50,254 bases of DNA from the NCBI RefSeq assembly GCF_019710745.1, contig NZ_JAHKJW010000036.1:33064-83317 (forward strand), in the 5' to 3' direction. Shown piece after piece: positions 41,109 through 49,405 of the stretch. This DNA comes from Streptomyces beigongshangae. Lineage in GTDB: Bacteria; Actinomycetota; Actinomycetes; Streptomycetales; Streptomycetaceae. Both the position numbers and the translations under genes were made by a program. The notes under the pieces are model-generated. The model worked only from the letters and a program-made list of their open reading frames with translations. It was not told the DNA's origin and did no database searches. Positions within the stretch are counted from its first letter, which is position 1; each line of letters begins with the position of its first letter.

Positions 41109-41224
41109 GGCCGCGTCCCCTCCCCCTCCTCGGAGCCACCCGGCCGGGGGGCCCGGTCCTCCTGCCGCCCGGGGGTCCGGTCGGTGGCCTCGGTCCTGCG
41201 ACGGTCGTCCTCGGAGACGGTCAT
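41105..41224 (-). CDS. 39-aa micro-ORF coupled to the DUF3662 gene
   Basis: The ORF starts MTVSEDDRRRTEATDRTPGR and ends GEGTRP; very hydrophilic, no homology recognised. GAGGAG lies 8 bp before its ATG, and its TGA overlaps the GTG start of the DUF3662 gene. The good ribosome site and the overlap are the reasons to call it. It may serve mainly to couple translation. Confidence 0.5.
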   Translation of the reverse strand: MTVSEDDRRRTEATDRTPGRQEDRAPRPGGSEEGEGTRP

Positions 41225-41534
41225 GCGTACAGCTCCTCGCTCGCGCGTTCAGGGCATGGGGTTCCGCTCTTCTGCGGCGGGTTCCCGGACAGCGCGCATC
41301 GACGCGTCCCCCTTCGGAGCCGGACGGCTCCGAGCGCGATGACGGGGACGGCAGGGACGGCGGGGACGGCGGGGGTCCGGGGGCGCCGCAGCCGGTCCCC
41401 CTGCCGCCGGTCCACGTGTCCACAGGTGTGATGCCGCTCCAGAGGGACACCCGTGTCCGCATGTTCACGCAGCGGCGACCCACCCTGTCGCCCAGGACCC
41501 CTTTGCCCGTGTCCCCGAGCGAACGGGAGTAGAC
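41225..41534. other. 310-bp divergent spacer
   Basis: Lies between the DUF3662 operon (leftward) and the small membrane-protein operon (rightward). Contains a GACGGGGACGG-like G/C repeat at about 41340-41372. No gene, hairpin or clear promoter recognised. Confidence 0.5.
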
Positions 41535-41699
41535 ATGCTCCTCCTTGCCGTGGCCTTCCTGATCCTGTTCGTCCTGATCGGCGCGGCCGCCTACCTGCCA
41601 GGGCCCGTGGCCGCCGCGGCCGCCGTGGCCATCGCCCTGTGGCTGGCCGTGTTCGCGGTCCGCGAGCGACGCAGGCACGACAGCCCCCGAAAGGCGTGA
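41535..41699 (+). CDS. Small membrane protein, 54 aa
   Basis: The 54-aa product begins MLLLAVAFLILFVLIGAAAY. It has two hydrophobic segments (about 2-20 and 25-43) and a positively charged tail (RERRRHDSPRKA), consistent with an inner-membrane hairpin with cytosolic C-terminus. CGGGAG precedes the ATG. Followed after 4 bp by the DUF4190 gene, so the two are an operon. Function unknown; similar short hydrophobic proteins are frequent in Streptomyces. Confidence 0.65.
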   Translation: MLLLAVAFLILFVLIGAAAYLPGPVAAAAAVAIALWLAVFAVRERRRHDSPRKA

Positions 41700-41703
41700 C
41701 GTC

Positions 41704-41991
41704 ATGCGACTGACGGAGTCCTCGCGGCCGGCGACCGGCCGGCGGCCGACCGGCAGGCGGGACACCGAGGGAATGGCCGTCGCCTCCTTCGTCCTGGGCC
41801 TCGTCGGACTGCTGGTCCTGAATTTCGTCCTCGGCCCCATCGCCATCGTCCTGGCCACCATGGCCCTGCGCCGGAACACACCCCGCCGTTCCAGGGCCCT
41901 GCTCGGACTGGGGCTCGGGATCGCGGACATCGTGCTGCTCGTCGTCCTCATCGCGGTGAACGGCACCACGTCGTGGGGCGTCTTCGGCTGA
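41704..41991 (+). CDS. DUF4190-domain membrane protein
   Basis: A 95-aa protein with two membrane helices (about 24-48 and 64-85) around ALRRNTPRRSRALLGLGLGI. GMAVASFVLGLVGLLVLNFVLGPIAIVLATMAL is the DUF4190 core. N-terminal 22 residues basic and probably cytosolic. Second gene of a two-gene operon. Function unknown. Confidence 0.82.
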   Translation: MRLTESSRPATGRRPTGRRDTEGMAVASFVLGLVGLLVLNFVLGPIAIVLATMALRRNTPRRSRALLGLGLGIADIVLLVVLIAVNGTTSWGVFG

Positions 41992-42143
41992 CGGCCGGCA
42001 CCGACCGCGGCAGGACGGCACGGCCCGGCGCGGCCCGGCAGGGGGCCGTACAGGCCGTCCTTCCGCACCCAAGAGTCATATGCACTGAAATAGGGGCATA
42101 CCCTGCTAGAAATCCTCGTACGACCCAGAAGGAGTGAACGATC

Positions 42144-43802
42144 GTGACCGACGTATCGAGCATGGGCCCCGACCCGGACGACGACCGGAAGGTACTCACC
42201 AACCGGCAGGGGCACCCGGTCTACGACAACCAGAACCAGCGCACCGTGGGCGCCCGTGGCCCCGCGACGCTGGAGAACTACCAGTTCCTGGAGAAGATCA
42301 GCCACTTCGACCGCGAGCGCATCCCGGAGCGCGTCGTGCACGCCCGCGGCGTGACCGCGTACGGCTACTTCGAGGCGTACGGGGCCTGGGGCGACGAGCC
42401 GATCGACCGCTACACCCGTGCCAAGCTCTTCGCCGAGCGCGGCAAGCGCACGGACCTCGCCGTCCGCTTCTCCACGGTGATCGGCGGCCGGGACTCCTCG
42501 GAGGCGGCCCGCGACCCGCGCGGTTTCGCGGTGAAGTTCTACACCGAGGACGGCAACTGGGACATGGTCGGCAACAACCTGGGCGTGTTCTTCATCCGGG
42601 ACGCGATCAAGTTCCCGGACGTGATCCACGCGCTCAAGCCCGACCCGGTCACCTTCGAGCAGCAGCCGCGCCGCATCTTCGACTTCATGTCGCAGACCCC
42701 CGAGTCCATGCACATGCTGGTGAACCTCTTCAGCCCGCGCGGCATCCCGTCCGACTACCGCCACATGCAGGGCTTCGGTGTCAACACGTACAAGTGGGTC
42801 AACCAGGCGGGCGACACCGTCCTGGTCAAGTACCACTGGATGCCCAAGCAGGGCGTGCGCAGCATGACGGAGGAGGACGCGGCGAACGTCCAGGCCCAGG
42901 GTCTCGGCCACGCCACCAAGGACCTCTACGAGGCGGTGGAGCGCGGCGAGTACCCGGAGTGGGAGCTGCTGGTCCAGATGATGGAGGACCACGACCACCC
43001 CGAGCTGGACTTCGATCCGCTGGACGACACCAAGACCTGGCCGGAGCAGGAGTTCCCGCCGAAGCCGGTCGGCCGGATGGTGCTCGACCGGATGCCGAAG
43101 AACTTCTTCGCCGAGAACGAGCAGATCTCGTTCGGCACCGGTGTCCTGGTGGACGGCCTGGACTTCTCCGACGACAAGATGCTCGTCGGCCGGACCTTCT
43201 CCTACAGCGACACGCAGCGCCACCGGGTCGGCCCGAACTACCTCCAGCTCCCGGTCAACCAGGCCAAGAACGCCGAGGTGCGCACCAACCAGCGCGACGG
43301 GCAGATGGCCTACCACCAGGACGGCGGCGGCGAGAACCCGATCGTCAACTACGAGCCGTCGATCACCGGCGGCCTGCGGGAGGCCCAGTACCCGACCCAC
43401 GACGACCAGGGCCCGGAGATCCACGGCAGGCTCACCCGCAAGCGGATCCCCCGCACCAACGACTACATGCAGGCGGGCCAGCGCTACCAGCTGATGGAGG
43501 AGTGGGAGCAGGAGGACCTGGTGAAGAACTTCACCGACCTGCTGTCCCAGTGCGACCGGCCGGTGCAGGAGCGGATGGTCTGGCACTTCCTGCTGGTCGA
43601 GAACGAGCTCGGCCTGAAGGTCGGCGAGGGCCTGGGCATCTCGCCGAAGGACGTGGCCCATCTGGAGCCGCTGGCCAGCCAGGACCTGACCGAGGAGGAC
43701 CGCGAGCGCCTCGCCCACCTGGGCGAGAACCCGCCCCGGGACGTCACCGGGCTGACCATGACCCACTGTGTGCCCGACACGCGGCACGAGGTCACGCGCT
43801 GA
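42144..43802 (+). CDS. Heme catalase (monofunctional)
   Basis: A 552-aa catalase that converts hydrogen peroxide to water and oxygen. The distal His is His66 (RVVHARG), the distal Asn lies in GNNLGVFFIRDA, and the proximal heme Tyr is in RTFSYSDTQRHR. The length exceeds small-subunit catalases by about 60 residues, with a C-terminal helical tail (ENELGLKVGEGLGISPKDVAHL). GTG start with AAGGAG upstream. The 150 bp before it contain an AT-richer stretch (42068-42120) that probably holds the promoter. A strong terminator follows. Confidence 0.92.
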   Translation: MTDVSSMGPDPDDDRKVLTNRQGHPVYDNQNQRTVGARGPATLENYQFLEKISHFDRERIPERVVHARGVTAYGYFEAYGAWGDEPIDRYTRAKLFAERGKRTDLAVRFSTVIGGRDSSEAARDPRGFAVKFYTEDGNWDMVGNNLGVFFIRDAIKFPDVIHALKPDPVTFEQQPRRIFDFMSQTPESMHMLVNLFSPRGIPSDYRHMQGFGVNTYKWVNQAGDTVLVKYHWMPKQGVRSMTEEDAANVQAQGLGHATKDLYEAVERGEYPEWELLVQMMEDHDHPELDFDPLDDTKTWPEQEFPPKPVGRMVLDRMPKNFFAENEQISFGTGVLVDGLDFSDDKMLVGRTFSYSDTQRHRVGPNYLQLPVNQAKNAEVRTNQRDGQMAYHQDGGGENPIVNYEPSITGGLREAQYPTHDDQGPEIHGRLTRKRIPRTNDYMQAGQRYQLMEEWEQEDLVKNFTDLLSQCDRPVQERMVWHFLLVENELGLKVGEGLGISPKDVAHLEPLASQDLTEEDRERLAHLGENPPRDVTGLTMTHCVPDTRHEVTR

Positions 43803-43845
43803 GCGTCCCGGGACCCGCGGCGCACCACCGCGTGACGGACGTACG

Positions 43846-43892
43846 GCACACGGCTCCGCGGCCGGTTCACCACCGGCCGCGGAGCCGTGTGC
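43846..43892. terminator. 21-bp stem terminator between catalase and chitinase
   Basis: A perfect 21-bp stem with a 5-base loop (TCACC) lies between the convergent stops at 43802 and 43933. Strong bidirectional terminator. Confidence 0.85.
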
Positions 43893-43932
43893 GTCGGGCC
43901 CCGGACTCCCAGGGCCTCAGGTGCTCAGGTGC

Positions 43933-44820
43933 TCAGCAGTACAGGTTGTTGCCGGTCGTCGTGCCGAGGATCTGCGTGAACCGCTGGTAGTTGTTCACCC
44001 GGCTCTGCACCTGGGCGGGGTTCTTGCCGTCGCACTCCAGCGAACCGTTGATGGAGCGGATCGTCTGGCCGAAACCCGCGCCGTTGACCATCGCGTTGTG
44101 GCCGGTCATGGAGCCGGGGCCGGACTGCGTGTTCCAGTACCACAGGCCCGTCTTCCAGGCCACGGCGGCGTCGTTCTGCACCAGCCAGGGGTTGTTCAGC
44201 AGGTCGATGCCGAGCGCGTCGCCCGCGGCCTTGTAGTTGAAGTTCCAGCTGAGCTGGATCGGCCCGCGGCCGTAGTACGCGGCCTGGCCGGCCGGGCAGC
44301 CGTAGGGCTGGCCCCAGTCGCAGTAGTGCGGGTAGTTGGCGGTGTTCTGCTCCACGATGTGGACCAGGCCGCCGGTCTCGTGGCTGATGTTGGCGAGGAA
44401 GGCCGCGGCCTCCTGCTTCTTCACCGTGTCGCTGCCGGTGTTGGCGAAGGCCGGATAGGCGCTCAGCGCCGCCTTCAGCCCGCTGTAGGTGTAGAAGCCG
44501 TTCCGGTTCGGGAACATCTGGTTGAACTGGGCCTCGCTGACGACGAACCCGGAGGGGGTGCCGGGTCCGTTGTCACAGGCGTACGGCTCCCAGTACCAGG
44601 TGCTGATGGTGGGGTCGTAGCCCGGGTTGTCGTGCTCGGCTATGTATGCCTTGCCGTCGGTGTACCGGACGATGTTCCCGGCCACGTAGGACTTGCCGGC
44701 CACCCAGTTCGGGTAGCTCGAACAGGCCGCGGCGGACGCGCCCGAGGCCGGCAGGACGACCGGCGCGGCCGTTCCCAGGACTATCGCGGCCACGAACGCA
44801 GAGATACGGCGCCTGGACAC
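43933..44820 (-). CDS. Secreted GH19 chitinase with N-terminal carbohydrate-binding module
   Basis: A 295-aa exported enzyme. Signal peptide 1-30 (VVLPASGASAA), then a CBM5/12-like module (about 33-78: YPNWVAGKSYVAGNIVRYTDGKAYIAEHDN). The GH19 domain follows: FLANISHETGG holds the acid Glu, AAYYGRGPIQLSWNFNY the second Glu-side motif and the C-terminal disulfide-rich end. It should cleave chitin with inversion. GTG at 44820 with AAGGAG upstream fits the signal peptide. Two dre-like sites precede it, so repression by DasR and induction by chitin are likely. Confidence 0.92.
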   Translation of the reverse strand: MSRRRISAFVAAIVLGTAAPVVLPASGASAAACSSYPNWVAGKSYVAGNIVRYTDGKAYIAEHDNPGYDPTISTWYWEPYACDNGPGTPSGFVVSEAQFNQMFPNRNGFYTYSGLKAALSAYPAFANTGSDTVKKQEAAAFLANISHETGGLVHIVEQNTANYPHYCDWGQPYGCPAGQAAYYGRGPIQLSWNFNYKAAGDALGIDLLNNPWLVQNDAAVAWKTGLWYWNTQSGPGSMTGHNAMVNGAGFGQTIRSINGSLECDGKNPAQVQSRVNNYQRFTQILGTTTGNNLYC

Positions 44821-44958
44821 AGGGGACCAACTCCTTCGCGGAGCACGGCCGGACCCGCGGGAGGGCAGCGCGGAGCTGACCTTGTACGCACGCGCCGGTG
44901 ACACCGGCCGCGGCGTACGGGGCGGCCGTGGTGGGGGGTGGGAGGCACACTCCACCAC

Positions 44959-44974
44959 CTTGGTCTGGACCAGT
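44959..44974. promoter_or_regulatory. dre-like (DasR) site upstream of the chitinase
   Basis: On the gene strand the site reads ACTGGTCCAGACCAAG, close to the DasR element ACTGGTCTAGACCACT. It lies about 140-155 bp before the GTG. Streptomyces chitinase promoters are known for such 12-bp repeats. Confidence 0.7.
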
Positions 44975-44975
44975 C

Positions 44976-44991
44976 AAGGGTGTAGACCAGT
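44976..44991. promoter_or_regulatory. Second dre-like half site upstream of the chitinase
   Basis: On the gene strand ACTGGTCTACACCCTT keeps one half (ACTGGTCTA) of the DasR element and follows the first site by one base. Together they form the direct repeat typical of chitinase promoters. Confidence 0.55.
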
Positions 44992-45017
44992 CAACCCGCC
45001 CTCGGACAACGCCGCTT

Positions 45018-45058
45018 CGGCCCGGTGCCGGCTCGGCGGCTTCGCCGGCACCGGGCCG
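45018..45058. terminator. 15-bp stem hairpin after the nucleotidyltransferase gene
   Basis: CGGCCCGGTGCCGGC pairs perfectly with its complement across an 11-base loop, 47 bp beyond the stop at 45105 in the direction of that gene. Confidence 0.7.
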
Positions 45059-45104
45059 CGACGGCCGGAACTCCCGATCGGGGCCCGGTGGCCGCGCCGG
45101 CCGG

Positions 45105-45800
45105 TCAGGCCCCCGCCCGTACGCCGTAGTGGTGGGCGCGGACCCTGCGCAGCCATGCCTCGACGGGTGCCTCGTCGGCGTGTTCCGGCAGGACGCTGCG
45201 GGTCCCGTCGAAGGCCGCCTCGTAGTGCCTCAGCAGGGGCAGCGCGGCCGCGGGGTCGGCCGCCACCTCCTCGCCGAAGCGGTGGTACGCGTCCGGATCC
45301 TCGACACGGACGGTCAGCCGGCCGGTCGCGTACAGCCCGAAGCCCTGGTGACACAGGCGCCGCAGGTGCCGGGCGTGTTTGGCGGCGCGTGCGCGGGTGG
45401 CCGCGGAGGAGGTGTCACGGCGGTCGTGGAGCCGCTTGAACTGCTGGGTGGCGTAACCGAGGTAGGCGTCACGGACCCGTTTCGCGCAGAGCAGGGTCGC
45501 GCGGATGCCGATCAGTTCGTCGCCGAGCGGGGTGCGGACCTCGTACAGCTCGTCGGGCAGCCACACCAGTTCCGTCACGGTCGGGTTGGCGCCCAGGGCG
45601 AGCCGGCACCACTTGGCCGCCTCGTGGAGTGTGCTGTCCGGCCCGGTCGTGACGTGGGACTCCTTCGGGCCGTGCAGCCCGTGGAGGTCCTCGGTGGGGG
45701 CGGCGAACATGCCGAGCCGGTCCACGTCCGAGCCCTCGCGGGCCAGACCGTACGCGGTCGATCCGACGATGCCGGACAGCAGGATGTTCCCGGTGGTCAC
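45105..45800 (-). CDS. Nucleotidyltransferase-fold protein (PF10127, RlaP-like)
   Basis: A 231-aa protein with the pol-beta-type motif GSTAYGLAREGSDVDRLGMF (about 12-31), including the metal-binding Asp pair. The C-terminal part is helical. Members of this family are linked to RNA repair or to unknown nucleotidyl transfer. GTG at 45800 chosen for GGGGG 6 bp upstream; the frame is open a little further. No partner genes such as a ligase are seen. Confidence 0.72.
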   Translation of the reverse strand: MTTGNILLSGIVGSTAYGLAREGSDVDRLGMFAAPTEDLHGLHGPKESHVTTGPDSTLHEAAKWCRLALGANPTVTELVWLPDELYEVRTPLGDELIGIRATLLCAKRVRDAYLGYATQQFKRLHDRRDTSSAATRARAAKHARHLRRLCHQGFGLYATGRLTVRVEDPDAYHRFGEEVAADPAAALPLLRHYEAAFDGTRSVLPEHADEAPVEAWLRRVRAHHYGVRAGA

Positions 45801-45900
45801 AGCCGCCCCCTCTCCCCGCCGCTCCCGCTGCCCCGTGCACGCCGGACGGCTCACACAAGGTCATCACCCGGAGGGTGGCCGTGTACAGCGATTATCGGGG

Positions 45901-45946
45901 TGCGGGACGGATCGGCGGGATACGGATGCGGGACGGATCAGCGGGA
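45901..45946. repeat. 20-bp direct repeat, 26-bp period
   Basis: Copies of TGCGGGACGGATCNGCGGGA occur at 45901-45920 and 45927-45946, in the spacer upstream of the nucleotidyltransferase gene. Confidence 0.7.
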
Positions 45947-45972
45947 CGGGGACGCGGTCCGGCGCCGTGGGG

Positions 45973-46140
45973 TCAGTCCTCCTCGCGCGCCGGAACCACC
46001 ACGAGGAAGGCGTCGGCCTCCAGGTCCATCACCACTGCCGCCGGCTCTCCCTCGGCGCGGCGCCGCGCCGCGTACTCCTCCGCGGGCCACGACCCACGCG
46101 GGGCCCCTGCGGGAAACTGCTCCAGCACCTTCGCAGCCAT
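45973..46140 (-). CDS. Small hypothetical protein, 55 aa
   Basis: The 55-residue product starts MAAKVLEQFPAGAPRGSWPA, continues with an acidic-basic helix (EEYAARRRAEG) and ends in a hydrophobic strand-like piece (PAAVVMDLEADAFLVVVPAREED). GGGAGGTGG precedes the ATG. Divergent to the SDR gene, with a 14-bp palindrome between them. Function unknown. Confidence 0.55.
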   Translation of the reverse strand: MAAKVLEQFPAGAPRGSWPAEEYAARRRAEGEPAAVVMDLEADAFLVVVPAREED

Positions 46141-46199
46141 GACGGCCACCTCCCGTGTAGACCAACGACGCTCCAGAAGCCCGTCTGCCCCCGATCGGT

Positions 46200-46213
46200 C
46201 CGTACATGTACGG
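46200..46213. promoter_or_regulatory. Palindrome CCGTACATGTACGG upstream of the SDR-photolyase genes
   Basis: A 14-bp perfect palindrome in the divergent spacer 46141-46348. The GTACATGTAC core resembles the TGTA/TACA-type sites of MerR-family regulators, and a LitR-like MerR/B12 regulator is encoded 3 kb away facing this operon. Candidate light-regulated operator; inferred. Confidence 0.45.
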
Positions 46214-46348
46214 GTGCCCCGCGCTTCCGTCGCCGCGATCCCGCCCCTGCCGACCCGTCCGACCCATACGGCGCATCCACCGGGGGCCGCCACGGGGAAG
46301 GACCATCGAAGGAGCACCGGGGGACGTCGAACAGGAGGCCGGGACATC

Positions 46349-47893
46349 ATGAGCGGTGACGTCATGGACGGCGCCGTCGCCGGAGCCGGGCTGCGCTGCC
46401 TGGTGACGGGGGCGACGGGGTACATCGGGGGCCGTCTGGTCCCGGAGCTCCTCGCCGCGGGCCACCGCGTGCGCTGCGTGGCCCGCTCCCCCGGCGCGCT
46501 CCGGGACCATCCGTGGGCGGGTGACGTCGAGGTGGTCCGCGGCGACGTCACGGACGCCGGATCGGTCGCCGCGGCGATGCGGGACATCGACGTCGCGTAC
46601 TACCTGGTGCACGCGCTGGGCACGGGCAAGGGCTTCGAGGAGACCGACCGCAGGGCGGCGCGGATCTTCGGGGAGCGGGCCCGCGCGGCGGGCGTGCGCC
46701 GGATCGTCTATCTGGGCGGCCTCGCCCCCGCCGGGGTGCCCGAGCGGGAACTCTCGCCGCACCTGCGGTCCCGGACCGAGGTCGGCCGCGTCCTCCTGGA
46801 CTCCGGCGTCCCGACGACCGTGCTGCGGGCGGCCGTCATCATCGGTTCGGGTTCGGCCTCCTTCGAGATGCTGCGCTACCTCACCGAGCGGCTGCCGGTG
46901 ATGGTCACCCCGAGCTGGGTGCACACCCGGATCCAGCCGATCGCGGTGCGGGACGTGCTGCGCACGCTCGTGGGCAGCGCGCGGATGCCGGACGACGTGA
47001 GCAGGGCCTTCGACATCGGCGGGCCGGAGATCCTGACGTACCGGCAGATGATGGAGCGGTACGCGGCCGTGGCCGGTCTGCCCCGGCGGCTGATCCTGCC
47101 CGTGCCCTTCCTGACCCCGAAGCTCTCCAGCCACTGGGTCGGCCTGGTCACGCCCGTACCGCGGTCCATCGCGCGTCCGCTGACCGAGTCGCTGCGCCAC
47201 GAGGTCGTCTGCCACGAGCACGACATCGCCCGGTACGTGCCCGACCCGCCGGGCCGGCCGGTCCTCTTCGAGGAGGCGGTACGGCTGGCCCTGCAGCGCG
47301 TCCGGGACGCCCAGGTCACCACCCGCTGGTCGTCCGCCTCGCTGCCGGGCGCCCCCAGCGACCCCCTGCCCACGGACCCGGGCTGGGCGGGCGGCAGCCT
47401 CTACACGGACCGGCGCGAGCGCACGGTCGACGCCTCTCCCGAGGCGCTGTGGCGGGTGATCGAGGGGATCGGCGGTGAGAACGGCTGGTACTCCTTCCCC
47501 CTCGCCTGGGCCGCGCGCGGTCTCCTGGACCGGATGGTGGGCGGCGTGGGTCTGCGCCGGGGGCGCCGTGACGCCGCGCGGCTGCGGGCCGGCGACTCGC
47601 TCGACTTCTGGCGTGTCGAGGAGATCGAGCCGGGGCGGCTGCTGCGGCTGCGCGCCGAGATGCGGCTGCCGGGCCTGGCCTGGCTGGAGATGCGGGCCGT
47701 CACGGACGGCGACGGCCGCGTCCTGTACTGCCAGCGGGCCCTCTTCCATCCTCGCGGGCTGCTCGGCCACGCCTACTGGTGGAGCGTGTCACCGTTCCAC
47801 GCGGTCGTGTTCGGCGGCATGGCCCGCAACATCGCCCGCACCGCCGCCAAGGCGGGTCCCGCGGCGAAACCCCCGCGCACGCCCACCGGCTGA
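46349..47893 (+). CDS. NAD(P)-binding SDR protein with C-terminal DUF2867
   Basis: A 514-aa two-domain protein. The N-terminal Rossmann domain (about 15-310) has VTGATGYIGGRL (19-30) and YYLVHALGTGKGFEETD. The C-terminal part (about 345-500) is the DUF2867/polyketide-cyclase-like region (FWRVEEIEPGRLLRLRAEMRLPG). Substrate unknown. AGGAGG precedes the ATG by 10 bp. Followed at 77 bp by the photolyase gene, so probably cotranscribed; orthologous SDR genes travel with photolyase in light-response clusters of actinomycetes. Confidence 0.82.
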   Translation: MSGDVMDGAVAGAGLRCLVTGATGYIGGRLVPELLAAGHRVRCVARSPGALRDHPWAGDVEVVRGDVTDAGSVAAAMRDIDVAYYLVHALGTGKGFEETDRRAARIFGERARAAGVRRIVYLGGLAPAGVPERELSPHLRSRTEVGRVLLDSGVPTTVLRAAVIIGSGSASFEMLRYLTERLPVMVTPSWVHTRIQPIAVRDVLRTLVGSARMPDDVSRAFDIGGPEILTYRQMMERYAAVAGLPRRLILPVPFLTPKLSSHWVGLVTPVPRSIARPLTESLRHEVVCHEHDIARYVPDPPGRPVLFEEAVRLALQRVRDAQVTTRWSSASLPGAPSDPLPTDPGWAGGSLYTDRRERTVDASPEALWRVIEGIGGENGWYSFPLAWAARGLLDRMVGGVGLRRGRRDAARLRAGDSLDFWRVEEIEPGRLLRLRAEMRLPGLAWLEMRAVTDGDGRVLYCQRALFHPRGLLGHAYWWSVSPFHAVVFGGMARNIARTAAKAGPAAKPPRTPTG

Positions 47894-47923
47894 TGCCACC
47901 GGTCGGCGCGCGTCCTCCCTCTT

Positions 47924-47959
47924 CTCCTGTTCTGCCTCCTGTTCTGCCTCCTGTTCTGC
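47924..47959 (+). repeat. Three 12-bp tandem repeats before the photolyase start
   Basis: CTCCTGTTCTGC occurs three times without change, ending 11 bp before the photolyase ATG and directly in front of its GGAG. Pyrimidine-rich; could affect translation initiation or vary in number. Confidence 0.85.
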
Positions 47960-47970
47960 GGAGTCCCGCC

Positions 47971-49344
47971 ATGAACGTCTCGGTCGTCCTGTTCACCTCC
48001 GACCTGCGCCTGCACGACCACCCGCCGCTGTGCGCGGCGCTCGACGGCTCGCGCGCGGTGGTGCCGCTCTTCGTGCGCGACCGGGCCGTCGACAGGGCCG
48101 GCTTCGCCGTGCCCAACCGGCTGGCGTTCCTCGCCGACTCCCTGCGGGACCTGGACGCGGGACTGCGCGAACGCGGCGGCCGGCTCGTGTACCGCTCGGG
48201 CGACCTCGTCGAGGAGGTGTGCAAGGTGGTCGGAGAGGCGGACGCCGACGAGGTGCACATGGCCGGCGACGTCAGCGCCCATGCGCACCGGCGCGAGGAA
48301 CGGCTGCGGGCCGCCCTGGAGTCCGACGGGCGCCGGCTGCACGTCCACGACGAGGTGGTCACCACCGTGGCACCGGGCGGCATCACGCCGGCCTCCTCGG
48401 ACCACTTCGCCGTCTTCACCCCGTACTTCCGGCGCTGGGAGCACCATCGGCGGCGCCGGGTGCTCGACGCGCCCCGCACCGTGCGCGTACCGGAGCACAT
48501 CGGCTCGGAGCGGCTTCTCGCGCGCGGGGAGCTGTCCGGCCTCTCCGAAGGGCTCGCCACGGGCGGCGAGCGGGAGGGCAGGAAGCGGCTCGCCGCCTGG
48601 TTCCGGAGCGGAATCGGCGCGTACGAGGAGGGCCACGACGATCTGGCCGGGGACCGCACCTCGCGTTTCTCCCCGCACCTCCACTTCGGCACGCTGTCCC
48701 CCGTCGAGCTGGTACACCGGGCGCGGGGGGCGGGCGGGCCGGGCGCGGACGCCTTCGTACGGCAGCTCGCGTGGCGGGACTTCAACTACCAGGTACTGGC
48801 CGCGCGGCCCGCCGTCTCCACGGAGGACTACCGCACGCGGAACGACCGGTGGCGCTCGGAGCGCACGGCCGGGCGGGAGATCGAGGACTGGAAGGCCGGG
48901 CGGACCGGCTATCCCCTCGTCGACGCGGCCATGCGGCAACTGCTCCACGAGGGGTGGATGCACAACCGGGGCCGCCTGCTGACCGCGAGCTTCCTCGCGA
49001 AGACGCTGTACGTCGACTGGCGCGTGGGGGCCCGCCACTTCCTGGACCTGCTGGTCGACGGTGACGTCGCCAACAACCAGCTCAACTGGCAGTGGGTGGC
49101 GGGGACGGGCACCGTCTCCCGGCCCAACCGGGTCCTCAATCCGGTCCTCCAGGCCAAGCGGTACGACCCGCAGGGTACGTACGTACGGCGCTGGGTGCCC
49201 GAGCTCCGGGGGCTGGAGGGGCCTTCCGTGCACGAACCGTGGAAACTCCCGGAGGCCGAACGGGCCACCTACGACTATCCGCGGCCCGTCGTCGACCTGG
49301 CCGAGGGGCTGGCACGCTTCGCCCGCGCACGCAGCCGTGAATGA
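47971..49344 (+). CDS. phr: Deoxyribodipyrimidine photolyase / cryptochrome
   Basis: A 457-aa protein with the N-terminal antenna-binding domain (MNVSVVLFTSDLRLHDHPPL) and C-terminal FAD domain (SRFSPHLHFGTLSP, RQLAWRDFNYQVL, GRTGYPLVDAAMRQLLHEGWMHNRGRL, NNQLNWQWVAGTG). Sequence and length fit class I CPD photolyases, which repair UV dimers with blue light. Cryptochrome function cannot be excluded. GGAG lies 8 bp before the ATG. Convergent with the LitR-like gene. Behind an SDR gene, it is probably light-induced. Confidence 0.9.
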   Translation: MNVSVVLFTSDLRLHDHPPLCAALDGSRAVVPLFVRDRAVDRAGFAVPNRLAFLADSLRDLDAGLRERGGRLVYRSGDLVEEVCKVVGEADADEVHMAGDVSAHAHRREERLRAALESDGRRLHVHDEVVTTVAPGGITPASSDHFAVFTPYFRRWEHHRRRRVLDAPRTVRVPEHIGSERLLARGELSGLSEGLATGGEREGRKRLAAWFRSGIGAYEEGHDDLAGDRTSRFSPHLHFGTLSPVELVHRARGAGGPGADAFVRQLAWRDFNYQVLAARPAVSTEDYRTRNDRWRSERTAGREIEDWKAGRTGYPLVDAAMRQLLHEGWMHNRGRLLTASFLAKTLYVDWRVGARHFLDLLVDGDVANNQLNWQWVAGTGTVSRPNRVLNPVLQAKRYDPQGTYVRRWVPELRGLEGPSVHEPWKLPEAERATYDYPRPVVDLAEGLARFARARSRE

Positions 49345-49405
49345 GGCGGCGGGCGGACGGGCGGCGAGCGGCAGGCGGTGGGCGGGCCCCGGGAGTGGCA
49401 GCGCC

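Noticed and set aside
42134..43990. 618-codon plus-strand frame overlapping catalase
   Set aside because: Pro/Arg-rich shadow; the catalase frame has all family motifs.
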